This document shows, piece by piece, positions 1 to 7,078 of a stretch of DNA of 64,000 bases. The first letter of the stretch is position 1, and each line of letters begins with the position of its first letter. The notes beneath the pieces are model-generated. The model was not told the DNA's origin and ran no database searches. It was given only the letters and a program-made list of their open reading frames with translations. The stretch lies in assembly GCF_002953715.1 (NCBI RefSeq), contig NZ_CP025012.1:4149001-4213000 (forward strand), written 5' to 3'. The stretch is from Rhizobium leguminosarum. Lineage in GTDB: Bacteria > Pseudomonadota > Alphaproteobacteria > Rhizobiales > Rhizobiaceae. The position numbers were made by a program, and so were the translations under genes.

Positions 1-774
1 GATCGGGATCATGCGGATTTCCACTGGAAATCCAAAGGATTTGGCGACGTTGCGCGGCATGATGCTCGCCCAGCGTCCAGTCCTGACATGCGAGAACAGC
101 ACGATCATCGAGTTGGATTCGAGCGTCGGATGCGCAGTGGCGCCTGCTTCCGTCAAGTGGCGGTTGATGATCCGACGGTTCTGCATGTCGGCAGTCAATA
201 GACAAAGCCGAAGATCGCCGATCTCCCGCCAGGTCACGTTGTCGCGATCGGATAGCGGGCTGCCTGCAGCCGTGATCAGATTATAGCGCTCGGCATAGAG
301 GGGAACGGTCGTGACGCGGCCGAGCGGCTCGTTTTCGAGATAGGTGATGCCGGCATCGATTTCGAGGTTTTCGAGCATGCTCAGCACCTGCAGCGAATTC
401 CGCGAGACGATCGAGAAGGTCACGCCGGGATGCCGCTCCTGAAAAGGCGTGGTGATGCGCGAAAGCATGGCGAGCGCGGTCGGAATGGCGGCGAGGCGGA
501 TATGGCCGGAAAGGCCGCGGCGCGCGGCACGCATCTCCTCGCGCATGGTGCGGGCATCGCCGACGATGCGTCGAGCCCATTCGAGCACGCGCTGCCCCTC
601 AGGCGTCAGCCCCTGGAACCGCGAACCGCGCTGCACCAGCATGACGCCAAGCTGATCCTCGAGCTGCCGGATCGCAGCCGAAAGCGTCGGCTGCGAGATC
701 CCGCACTCCTCCGCGGCGCGGCCAAAATGCTTTTCATTGGCAAGGGCGATGAAGAATTCCAGCTTGTCGATCAT
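1..774 (-). CDS. LysR-family transcriptional regulator (3' end cut by window edge)
   Basis: The frame starts at an ATG and stays open to base 1, so 258 codons are visible and the C-terminus is missing. The N-terminus carries the LysR winged helix-turn-helix (FGRAAEECGISQPTLSAAI, about residues 17-35), and the rest reads as the periplasmic-binding-like effector domain that senses a co-inducer. LysR regulators usually act on a divergent neighbour and on themselves, but here the upstream side holds a palindromic repeat and the tail-to-head ArsR gene, so no divergent target is evident. The target may lie beyond the left edge. Family assignment is secure; the effector is unknown. Confidence 0.9.
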   Translation of the reverse strand, partial: MIDKLEFFIALANEKHFGRAAEECGISQPTLSAAIRQLEDQLGVMLVQRGSRFQGLTPEGQRVLEWARRIVGDARTMREEMRAARRGLSGHIRLAAIPTALAMLSRITTPFQERHPGVTFSIVSRNSLQVLSMLENLEIDAGITYLENEPLGRVTTVPLYAERYNLITAAGSPLSDRDNVTWREIGDLRLCLLTADMQNRRIINRHLTEAGATAHPTLESNSMIVLFSHVRTGRWASIMPRNVAKSFGFPVEIRMIPI

Positions 775-852
775 CCGGTCTCCCGATCCGGCATGACATC
801 ATCCGGGTCAGTTCATCTTTGACGCAGCAGCCGTGCTCCGCAAGGGCGATCT

Positions 853-968
853 CTAGATCAGGATGATTTTAGGCGCGATCGGCCTAAAATCTGAATCCTG
901 ATCTAAATCAAAGAAATAGAGCATGATGTCGTCCGAAAACCGCGCACACTTTTCGGCATCATGCTCTA
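853..968. repeat. RIME-like palindromic element, copy A1
   Basis: Two palindromes in tandem: one centred on a GGCGCGATCGGCC-like core (AGATCAGGAT...ATCCTGATCT arms), the other with GAGCATGATG / CATCATGCTC arms around a CGAAAA...TTTTCGG core. The same two-part structure recurs at 6978-7058, 36910-37021 and 62840-62949. It matches my recollection of the Rhizobium intergenic mosaic element RIME1. The right end (CTCTAA) contains the stop codon of the ArsR gene. Confidence 0.8.
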
Positions 969-1307
969 ACTGTTTTCAGCAGCCGGAAAAAGATCGAACA
1001 GCGATTCGAGGAAGGCAAGCACGCTGACATTGCCGATGCTGTAATAAACCAGCCTGCCCTGACGGCGCGTATGGACCAGGCCTTCGAGCCTTAAACGCGC
1101 CAGCTGCTGCGAGACCATTGCCTGCTGGATGCCGAGGATATTTTCGATTTCACTCACCGTCCGCTCCTCGTTCGCCAATATGCAGAGGATCAGAAGTCGG
1201 GTCTGGTGCGCTAGCGCTTTCAGCAGATCGCTCGCTTCGTGGGCTTTTCCAGCGAGTTTGTGCAATTCCTGGCCGGTCATCCCCGGCTCGGGTTTGGGCA
1301 ACGGCAT
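966..1307 (-). CDS. ArsR/SmtB-family transcriptional repressor
   Basis: A 113-residue winged-helix protein with the ArsR core (ALAHQTRLLILCIL near residue 31, recognition helix QQAMVSQQLARLRLEGLV near 61-78, wing HTRRQGRLVYYSI). It resembles the BigR/SqrR branch, which uses two cysteines as a sulfide or redox switch, but only Cys42 is present in the domain and the C-terminal partner cysteine is absent, so that switch should not be assumed. I chose the ATG at 1305-1307 over an upstream in-frame TTG at 1364 because the promoter and a perfect dyad lie between them. Autoregulated by inference. The stop codon falls inside a RIME-like repeat. Confidence 0.85.
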   Translation of the reverse strand: MPLPKPEPGMTGQELHKLAGKAHEASDLLKALAHQTRLLILCILANEERTVSEIENILGIQQAMVSQQLARLRLEGLVHTRRQGRLVYYSIGNVSVLAFLESLFDLFPAAENS

Positions 1308-1349
1308 GCGGTATCTCGGAAGGGAGGCGATGAGGTAGATCAGCACAAT

Positions 1350-1377
1350 AGCATATTCGCACAAGCGAATTGGTCAA
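1350..1377 (-). promoter_or_regulatory. arsR-type promoter with operator in the spacer
   Basis: Read on the minus strand: -35 TTGACC (1372-1377), 16-bp spacer, -10 TATGCT (1350-1355). The perfect inverted repeat ATTCGC-TTGT-GCGAAT covers 1355-1370, filling the spacer. This is the layout expected for an ArsR repressor that blocks RNA polymerase at its own promoter. Confidence 0.65.
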
Positions 1378-1410
1378 AAGTGATGAAATGCCAAAAAAGG
1401 TCCAAACAAA

Positions 1411-2235
1411 TCAGCAGATAAGCTGACCGCCGTTGATCTCGATCACCTGTCCGGTGATGTAGCCCGAGAGCGAGGGAGCCGCCAGGAACAGATAGGCGGG
1501 AGCGCAGTCCTCCGCCGTGCCGAGTCGCTGCAGGGGGATGGATTTTCTCGTCTGCTCAAGCTTTTCGCGGGAGGAATAGCGCTCATGGAATTCCGTCTCG
1601 ATCGTACCTGGCGACACGCAATTGACGCGGATTCCGTCCGGTGCAAGCTCACGGGCAAGCGCCTTGGAATAGGTCGCAACGAAGGCTTTCGAAGCCGAAT
1701 AGATCGAGGAACCGGGGCTGCCGCCGGTCAGCGCCGAAATCGAAACCGTGTTGACGATGGCAGCGCCCTCGGCCGCCTTCAATGCCGGCAGCAGCGCGCG
1801 CGTCAGCGCCACCACCGATGTCTGGTTGAGCCGCACGACCGCCTCATATTCTGCGTCGGTGAGCGTGGCAGCGGGAAAACGGCCAAGCATGGTACCGGCA
1901 TTGTTGACGAGCACATCGACCTTGTCGAAGAAGGCGAGAGCATCTTCAGCAAATTGCGCTGCCCCACCGACTGCAGAGAAATCAGCATGCAGCAGCAGCG
2001 CCCGTCTTTCGGATTCGGCCGTCAGCAGGAAATCCGGCAGATCGCGTCCCGGCTTGCGCCCGGTATGGACGATCACTTTCGCGCCGCAGTCCAGGAACTG
2101 CCGGGCCACTTCGAGGCCGATGCCACGACCGGCGCCGGTTACGACGACATTGCGATTTTCGAACAGTCTGGGGTGGAACACGAAGCCGTCCTCCTCGCGG
2201 ACAGTGCCGCCGGTTGCGTCACTCGCCCTTAACAT
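1411..2235 (-). CDS. SDR-family NAD(P)-dependent oxidoreductase
   Basis: A 274-residue classical short-chain dehydrogenase with cofactor motif TGAGRGIG (33-40), NNAG, the catalytic Ser in NTVSIS, YSASK, and the C-terminal ITGQVIEINGG typical of FabG / glucose-1-dehydrogenase-like members. The frame is open further upstream into soxR, but the ATG at 2233-2235 gives a normal SDR length with about 25 extra N-terminal residues. It lies downstream of soxR on the same strand, separated by two tandem dyads at 2282-2314. The substrate cannot be told from sequence. Confidence 0.85.
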   Translation of the reverse strand: MLRASDATGGTVREEDGFVFHPRLFENRNVVVTGAGRGIGLEVARQFLDCGAKVIVHTGRKPGRDLPDFLLTAESERRALLLHADFSAVGGAAQFAEDALAFFDKVDVLVNNAGTMLGRFPAATLTDAEYEAVVRLNQTSVVALTRALLPALKAAEGAAIVNTVSISALTGGSPGSSIYSASKAFVATYSKALARELAPDGIRVNCVSPGTIETEFHERYSSREKLEQTRKSIPLQRLGTAEDCAPAYLFLAAPSLSGYITGQVIEINGGQLIC

Positions 2236-2281
2236 ATGAGCGCGCCGACCGAAAGAAAGGCAGGCGTCAATCTTTCCGGGA

Positions 2282-2314
2282 GAGACTTGGTCTCGCCCCG
2301 GAGAGACTGGTCTC
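2282..2314. promoter_or_regulatory. Tandem dyads upstream of the SDR gene
   Basis: GAGAC-TTG-GTCTC (2282-2294) and GAGAC-TG-GTCTC (2303-2314) are two perfect dyads about 20-21 bp centre to centre, so they fall on the same DNA face. They sit in the roughly 100-bp gap between soxR and the SDR gene. They could be an operator pair for an unknown regulator. There is no T-run, so a terminator is less likely. Confidence 0.45.
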
Positions 2315-2333
2315 CCCGAGAAGGTCCAGCCTT

Positions 2334-2798
2334 TTAGTTTTCGGTCTCCAGAAGCCGCGCGCCTGGCCCCTCCTTGCCGAGCCGGTCGCAGGGATTGCGC
2401 AACGGACAGCTTTCGATCGACAGGCAGCCGCAGCCGATGCATCCGGTCAGACGGTCGCGCAGCAGGCTAAGCCGCCTGATTCGCGCGTCGAGATCATCTT
2501 TCCAGCGCGCCGACAGCGTCTGCCAGTCGGCGACGGTCGGCGTGCGCCCCTGCGGCAGGGACTCGAACGCCGCCTGGATTTCCGAAAGCGGAATGCCGAC
2601 ACGCTGCGCCACCTTGATGATGCCGAGCCGGCGAAGCACATCGCGCCCATAGCGCCGCTGATTGCCGCGGGAGCGAATGCTCGAGATCAGCCCCTTGGTC
2701 TCGTAAAAATGCAGCGCCGAGACGGCCAGGCCGCTGCGCTCCGCCACTTCACCGACCGTCAGGAGCTTGCCGAGCGGCGCTGCAGGAATTGTATCCAT
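2334..2798 (-). CDS. soxR: Redox-sensitive transcriptional activator SoxR
   Basis: A 154-residue MerR-family regulator. The N-terminus has the MerR helix-turn-helix ([21 protein letters not shown]), followed by a dimerisation helix and the [2Fe-2S] cluster motif CIGCGC-x5-C with Cys120, 123, 125 and 131, matching the spacing of E. coli SoxR. Oxidation of the cluster by redox-cycling compounds activates transcription by untwisting a promoter with an over-long spacer. Exactly such a promoter lies at 2805-2835, driving the divergent FMN reductase. The ATG at 2796-2798 is preferred over GTG at 2801 because AGAGG lies just upstream. No soxS is present, as is usual outside enterics. Confidence 0.93.
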   Translation of the reverse strand: MDTIPAAPLGKLLTVGEVAERSGLAVSALHFYETKGLISSIRSRGNQRRYGRDVLRRLGIIKVAQRVGIPLSEIQAAFESLPQGRTPTVADWQTLSARWKDDLDARIRRLSLLRDRLTGCIGCGCLSIESCPLRNPCDRLGKEGPGARLLETEN

Positions 2799-2804
2799 CA
2801 CCTC

Positions 2805-2835
2805 TTGACCTCAATATTAGTTGAGGTTTTATAAC
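2805..2835 (+). promoter_or_regulatory. SoxR-controlled promoter (soxbox, 19-bp spacer)
   Basis: -35 TTGACC (2805-2810) and -10 TATAAC (2830-2835) are 19 bp apart, the abnormal spacing of MerR/SoxR promoters. The spacer region contains CCTCAA-TATTAG-TTGAGG (2809-2826), a perfect 6-6-6 dyad whose arms match the enterobacterial soxbox. It lies between divergent soxR and the FMN reductase gene. Confidence 0.85.
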
Positions 2836-2881
2836 CTTGGCTCCTGCAATCGTAAAGTCCAATCGCAACAAGGAGCGACGC

Positions 2882-3457
2882 ATGAAAACATCCACCAGGC
2901 TGGCTGTCATCTATGGGAGCACGAGAGAGGGCCGCATCTGCGACCGGGTGGTCAAATGGCTGACGCAGGAGCTCGTCCGCTTCCCGCAATTTGATATCGA
3001 CATCATCGACCCGCTCGATTTCGCGCTGCCGGCCAACCGCGATATGACGCACCCCGAAATCGACAGGCTCGCCGGACGGCTTGGCATGGCCGACGCCTTC
3101 ATCATCGTCACGCCGGAATACAATCACAGCTTCACCGCCCCGTTGAAGTCGATCATCGATCTCTTCTTCGAGCCCTGGCAGGGCAAGCCGGTCGCCTTCG
3201 TTTCCTATGGCGGCATCTCTGGCGGCCTGCGCGCCGTCGAACAACTGCGGCTCGTCTTTGCCGAACTGCACGCCGTGACGATCCGCGATTCGGTGAGCTT
3301 TGCCGCACCTTGGAACCGCTTCGACACGGACGGGCGGCTCGACAACCCCGCCGACGCAATGCGTTCGCTCGATCGGATGATGACGAGGCTGGAATGGTGG
3401 ACGCAGGCGCTCGTCGCTGCCCGCAGCGATCGTCCCTATACGGACATCGCCGCCTGA
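2882..3457 (+). CDS. NADPH-dependent FMN reductase (flavodoxin-like quinone/azo reductase family)
   Basis: A 191-residue flavodoxin-fold reductase. Phosphate-binding loop GSTREGR (12-18), the family motif TPEYNHS with PEYN at 78-81, then YGGISGGLRAVEQLR which closes the FMN site. Members reduce FMN, quinones, azo dyes or chromate with NADPH. The start ATG follows AAGGAG with good spacing; a longer frame from 2837 would begin at the promoter. Control by the divergent soxR fits a role in coping with redox-cycling quinones or phenazines (inference). A 14-bp hairpin follows the stop. Confidence 0.88.
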   Translation: MKTSTRLAVIYGSTREGRICDRVVKWLTQELVRFPQFDIDIIDPLDFALPANRDMTHPEIDRLAGRLGMADAFIIVTPEYNHSFTAPLKSIIDLFFEPWQGKPVAFVSYGGISGGLRAVEQLRLVFAELHAVTIRDSVSFAAPWNRFDTDGRLDNPADAMRSLDRMMTRLEWWTQALVAARSDRPYTDIAA

Positions 3458-3500
3458 GGCAGCAAGCTGCGGTTCCGTTCCCGGCAGGTACGGAACCATT

Positions 3501-3537
3501 GGAAACACCCGGACAGGACCTCCGTCCGGGTGTTTCC
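3501..3537 (+). terminator. Hairpin after the FMN reductase gene
   Basis: A perfect 14-bp stem (GGAAACACCCGGAC / GTCCGGGTGTTTCC) with a 9-base loop, starting 43 bases after the stop codon. There is no clear U-run, but stem strength and position favour a transcription terminator before the thiamine operon. Confidence 0.6.
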
Positions 3538-3587
3538 CGTCACATCAGGCTCATCCCGACCGCGCGGACGGGTTCGCAATTTTGCTG

Positions 3588-3616
3588 TTGCGGGGAGAAA
3601 ACCCCGGTGATAGTTT
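3588..3616 (+). promoter_or_regulatory. Candidate promoter of the thiamine-precursor operon
   Basis: TTGCGG (3588-3593), 17-bp spacer, TAGTTT (3611-3616). A start near 3622 would place the first RNA base just before the TPP aptamer. The spacer holds a small CGGGG...CCCCG inverted repeat. Confidence 0.4.
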
Positions 3617-3627
3617 CCGCGCAAATA

Positions 3628-3719
3628 ACAGGGGAGCTCCGTATCGCCGGGGCTGAGATGTGAGGTGCAAGCCTCTGGACCCTTCAAAGCTGATCTGGGT
3701 AATGCCAGCGGAGCGAGGT
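3628..3719 (+). promoter_or_regulatory. TPP riboswitch (THI box)
   Basis: The conserved THI-box signatures appear in order: GGGGAGC, the GGCTGAGA pyrimidine-sensor loop, ACCC, and CTGATCTGGGTAATGCCAGCG of the pyrophosphate-sensor arm. The aptamer ends a few bases before the ATG of the first gene, and the only Shine-Dalgarno-like sequence (GAGG, 3715-3718) lies in its closing region. TPP binding should therefore hide the ribosome site and shut off translation. No separate terminator hairpin follows, which favours translational control. Confidence 0.93.
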
Positions 3720-3723
3720 TCAG

Positions 3724-4332
3724 ATGTTCTCAGGCGCACAAGTGTCACTCTATCCGATGTCCGGCAATTTTGTCGGCATTATTCTTGATGCCGTCAAGGC
3801 GCTCGATCCTTATCGCGACCGGCTGCGCATCGAGACCGATGACATCTCCACACTGCTGGTCGGCCCGCCTGACATTCTTTTCGCCGCCATGCACGATCTT
3901 TTCGCCGCCGCCGCCAAGACCGGCGAGCATTGCGTGCTATCTGCTGCCGTTTCACGCGGCTGCCCCGGCGAGCCCGACGACGCCATCTGCGGCGTCAACC
4001 CTTCCCTCGGTCAGGCGGAGCCGCTTGCCGAGCGTATAACAGCTGCACTTGCCGCTGTTGAAATCACCGCCGAGACCGGACAGCCGGCCGCTGCGCAATT
4101 CTCGCTCTACGTCATGGGCACCGGTACCCATATGGACGAGATCTATGGCTGCATCGACTTCCTGAAGCGCTCCGGCACTTTCGACCGCGCCAAGAATTTC
4201 TGCACCAGGCTTTCTGGCGATGCCGGCCCCGTCTTCGCAACCATTCGGGAGGCCTTCTATTGCTTCGGCGACCCCGAAGGGCATGTGACCCTCGACATCA
4301 CGGTGTCAGCCAATAGCCCAACGAAAGCCTGA
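3724..4332 (+). CDS. YkoF-family thiamine/HMP-binding protein
   Basis: A 202-residue protein made of two similar halves, each with a 'Q(V/F)SLY(P/V)M' strand (AQVSLYPMSG near the start, AQFSLYVMGTGTHM near residue 124). This is the tandem YkoF / thiamine-binding fold described in Bacillus, which binds thiamine or its pyrimidine. It has no signal peptide, so it is cytosolic. It is the first gene after the TPP riboswitch and is followed by permease, ATPase and binding-protein genes, which supports a role in uptake or handling of the thiamine pyrimidine moiety. The exact ligand is inferred. Confidence 0.85.
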   Translation: MFSGAQVSLYPMSGNFVGIILDAVKALDPYRDRLRIETDDISTLLVGPPDILFAAMHDLFAAAAKTGEHCVLSAAVSRGCPGEPDDAICGVNPSLGQAEPLAERITAALAAVEITAETGQPAAAQFSLYVMGTGTHMDEIYGCIDFLKRSGTFDRAKNFCTRLSGDAGPVFATIREAFYCFGDPEGHVTLDITVSANSPTKA

Positions 4333-4342
4333 TCGAACGCCG

Positions 4343-5149
4343 ATGACACCGTCACAACCATCGGATTCGCGCCTTGCCGCGTTCCGCGCCGCTCTCTACC
4401 GGGGCATACCCGCCTTGCTGGCCGGCTGCGCCTTTTTGGCGGCATGGGAACTCTATGTCGATCTCTCCGGTATCAAACCTTCCATCCTGCCGGCGCCTTC
4501 GCGCATCGTCATCCAGGGCTGGCTGAACCGCGAGGCGCTGATATCAAACACCTGGCCAACGCTCGGCGCGACACTCGGAGGTTTCGCCCTGTCGCTTGCC
4601 TTCGCCTTCGCCGCCTCGATCCTCATGGATTTCGTGCCCTTCATGCGCCGGGCATTGCTGCCGATCTTCATCGCCAGCCAGACCCTGCCGCTGGTGGCGA
4701 TCGCGCCTCTCGTCGTCCTCTGGTTCGGCTTCGGCCTGTTGCCGAAGGTCCTGCTGGTGGCGCTCGTCACCTTCTTCCCGCTGCTCGTCGCCTTGCTGCA
4801 GGGCTATGAATCAACCGACCGCGACATCGCAGAATTGCTGAATTCGATGAAGGCGAGCCGCTGGCGCATTTTCCGCCTGGCGCGGCTTCCCTCCTCGTTG
4901 CCCTATTTCTTCGCCGGCCTCAGAATCTCGATCACCTATGCCGTCGTCGGCGCGATCTTTGCCGAATATGCCGGCGCCGCCCGCGGCCTCGGCATCTATA
5001 TCCTCAACGCCAAGAACAATTTCCGTCCCGATCTCGTGCTCGCCGCCGTCGTCGTCAGCGCCGTGCTGACACTCTGCCTCTTCGGAGCGACGCTGATGAT
5101 CCAGCGCCTCGTCATGCCCTGGCAGCCAACCGCGGAGCAGCGCCGATGA
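4343..5149 (+). CDS. thiX: ABC transporter permease for thiamine pyrimidine precursor
   Basis: A 268-residue inner-membrane permease of the SsuC/TauC (BPD_transp_1) type with about six hydrophobic segments and the EAA-like loop (ELLNSMKASRWRIFRLARLPSSLP) that contacts the ATPase. Its stop overlaps the ATPase start by 4 bases (ATGA), and it follows the YkoF-like gene by 10 bases, so all four genes form one riboswitch-controlled operon. ThiXYZ systems import formylaminopyrimidine or HMP. The substrate is inferred from the riboswitch and ThiY. Confidence 0.88.
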   Translation: MTPSQPSDSRLAAFRAALYRGIPALLAGCAFLAAWELYVDLSGIKPSILPAPSRIVIQGWLNREALISNTWPTLGATLGGFALSLAFAFAASILMDFVPFMRRALLPIFIASQTLPLVAIAPLVVLWFGFGLLPKVLLVALVTFFPLLVALLQGYESTDRDIAELLNSMKASRWRIFRLARLPSSLPYFFAGLRISITYAVVGAIFAEYAGAARGLGIYILNAKNNFRPDLVLAAVVVSAVLTLCLFGATLMIQRLVMPWQPTAEQRR

Positions 5150-5904
5150 ACGATGGTATGGTCGAATTGCGCAACATCTCGAAGTCCTTCGACGGTATGA
5201 AGGTGCTGGGCGATATTTCGCTCACCGTCGCAGACGGCGAGTTCGTTTCGATCGTCGGCCCCTCCGGCTCCGGAAAATCGACGGTGCTGCGACTGCTGAC
5301 CCAGGCGCTTCGACCCGATTCCGGCACCATGCTTTTTAAGGGCGTGCCGCTGGAACAGGCGCCGCATTCCTTCGCCTTCATGCCGCAACGCGATGCGCTG
5401 ATGCCCTGGCGCCGGATCATCGACAATGCGGCACTCGGTCTCGAGGTAAAAGGCATGAGCCGTCGCGCGGCCCGCGCCGCCGTCGCACCGCTGTTCGAGA
5501 GCTTCGGCCTTGCCGGCTTCGAACATCACTATCCCTCCGAACTGTCAGGCGGCATGCGCCAGCGCGCCGCGCTGCTGCGCACCGTCGTCCAGACCCAGGA
5601 CATGCTGCTGCTCGACGAGCCTTTCGGCGCGCTCGACGCGCTGACGCGTACGCAGATCCAGGAATGGCTGCAGGGCATGTGGACCGAGCACCGCTGGACG
5701 GCGCTGCTGATCACCCATGATGTTCGCGAGGCCGTGTTCCTCTCCGACCGGATCTACGTGCTTTCGGCCCGTCCGGCGCGTATCATCCGTGAATTCCGCG
5801 TTCCCCTGCCCCGTCCGAGAAGCATCGCCGATCTCGGCTCGCCGGCGGCCCAGGCGATCGAAACCGAAATCCTGCAAACCCTGCTTCATCCGCAAGAGAC
5901 CTGA
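5146..5904 (+). CDS. thiZ: ABC transporter ATP-binding protein for thiamine precursor
   Basis: A 252-residue nucleotide-binding subunit with Walker A GPSGSGKST (38-46), signature LSGGMRQR, Walker B LLLDEPFGALDALT and the switch histidine in LLITHDV. It is closest in style to the SsuB/TauB/ThiZ group. It overlaps thiX by 4 bases and is followed 10 bases later by thiY, so the subunits should be made in proportion. It works at the cytoplasmic face of the inner membrane. Confidence 0.9.
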   Translation: MNDGMVELRNISKSFDGMKVLGDISLTVADGEFVSIVGPSGSGKSTVLRLLTQALRPDSGTMLFKGVPLEQAPHSFAFMPQRDALMPWRRIIDNAALGLEVKGMSRRAARAAVAPLFESFGLAGFEHHYPSELSGGMRQRAALLRTVVQTQDMLLLDEPFGALDALTRTQIQEWLQGMWTEHRWTALLITHDVREAVFLSDRIYVLSARPARIIREFRVPLPRPRSIADLGSPAAQAIETEILQTLLHPQET

Positions 5905-5914
5905 GGAGGTCACC

Positions 5915-6925
5915 ATGCTGCTTCTCACCCGTCGCCAGACGATCTTCGCCGCCATCGCGGCAAGCCTCGCCGGCCGCACTGCCTTCGCCCAATCGGCACC
6001 CGCAAAGGTTCGCATCGCGCTCGACTGGACGCCCAACACCAACCATATCGGCATCTATGTCGCCAAGGCGAAGGGCTTCTATGCCGATGCCGGGCTCGAT
6101 GTCGAGATTCTTCCCTTCACCGATACCAGCGCCGGAACGCTGGTGTCCAACGGCGTTGCCGATTTCGGCATCAGCAGCGAGATCGAGACCCTGACGCAGC
6201 GCGCTGGCGGCGGTGACGTGAAGATGGTCTACGGCGTCGTCCAGACGGAAACCGCACGTCTGATCTTCAAGGGCGGACGCGACGACATCAAGAGCCCGAA
6301 AGACCTCGACGGCAAGACCTATGGCGGCTTTGGCGGCACCTGGGAGAGCGCGCTGATCTCCGCGATGATCCGCAATGACGGCGGCAAGGGCGACGTCAAG
6401 ACCGTCACCCTCGGCACCTCGGCTTACGAGGCGCTGGACAATGGCTCGATCGATTTCACGCTGGAGATCTACACCTGGGAAGGCATCGCCGCCGAACTGG
6501 AAAACCGGAAGATCGGCCGCTTCCACTATTCCGATTATGGCATTCCCGACGAGCAGACGACGGTCATCGTCTCCAGCGACGCCTATCTCGCCGCAAGTCG
6601 GGACCACGCCCGCGCCTTCATCCAGGCGACACGAAAGGGTTATGCCTACTCCGTCGACCATCCCGACGAAGCCTGCGACCTGCTGATCTCTGGAAGCAAC
6701 GGCGCACTGATGAATACGGAACTGGTAAAGGCTTCTCAGAAGGCATTGATCGAGGGACACTTCCTGAAATCCGAGGCCGGCGTGATCGGTGCGCTCGACC
6801 CGGCAAAGGCCGAGGCCCTCGGCGGCTTCCTGATGGAGAATGGCATTCTGGTCGATGCGAATGGCGCCGCACTCAAGGAGAAGCCGGACTTTTCCACCTA
6901 TTATACCAACGAACTTCTCGACTGA
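5915..6925 (+). CDS. thiY: Thiamine-pyrimidine-binding periplasmic protein (NMT1/THI5-like)
   Basis: A 336-residue periplasmic binding protein. The N-terminus (LLTRRQTIFAAIAASLAG) is a secretion signal with a twin-arginine pair, cleaved near AFA-QSA. The mature protein opens with the NMT1/THI5 signature (ALDWTPNTNHIGIYVAKAKG), the family that binds formylaminopyrimidine or HMP. The start at 5915 follows GAGGAGG; a longer open frame only overlaps thiZ. Last gene of the TPP-regulated operon. A truncated RIME-like repeat follows the stop. Confidence 0.9.
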   Translation: MLLLTRRQTIFAAIAASLAGRTAFAQSAPAKVRIALDWTPNTNHIGIYVAKAKGFYADAGLDVEILPFTDTSAGTLVSNGVADFGISSEIETLTQRAGGGDVKMVYGVVQTETARLIFKGGRDDIKSPKDLDGKTYGGFGGTWESALISAMIRNDGGKGDVKTVTLGTSAYEALDNGSIDFTLEIYTWEGIAAELENRKIGRFHYSDYGIPDEQTTVIVSSDAYLAASRDHARAFIQATRKGYAYSVDHPDEACDLLISGSNGALMNTELVKASQKALIEGHFLKSEAGVIGALDPAKAEALGGFLMENGILVDANGAALKEKPDFSTYYTNELLD

Positions 6926-6977
6926 GCCCACCCCCTGCCTTGCCCGTCGCGGCTTTCCGCTGCAAAATCCGAGATAC

Positions 6978-7058
6978 GAATTCAGATCTTGGGCCGACCC
7001 GGCCTAAGATCTGAATCAGTAGTCCGAAAACCGCTCACACTTTTCGGCATCATGCTCT
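6978..7058. repeat. RIME-like element, copy A2 (internally shortened)
   Basis: It contains the complete first palindrome (TTCAGATCTTGGGCCGACCC...AAGATCTGAA) but only the right arm of the second (CCGAAAACCGCTCACACTTTTCGGCATCATGCTCT); the GAGCATGATGTCG arm is missing. It lies immediately upstream of the acyltransferase gene and ends 20 bases before its ATG, so it probably forms part of its leader. Confidence 0.75.
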
Positions 7059-7078
7059 GGGCAAGGTGGGGAGGCAGG

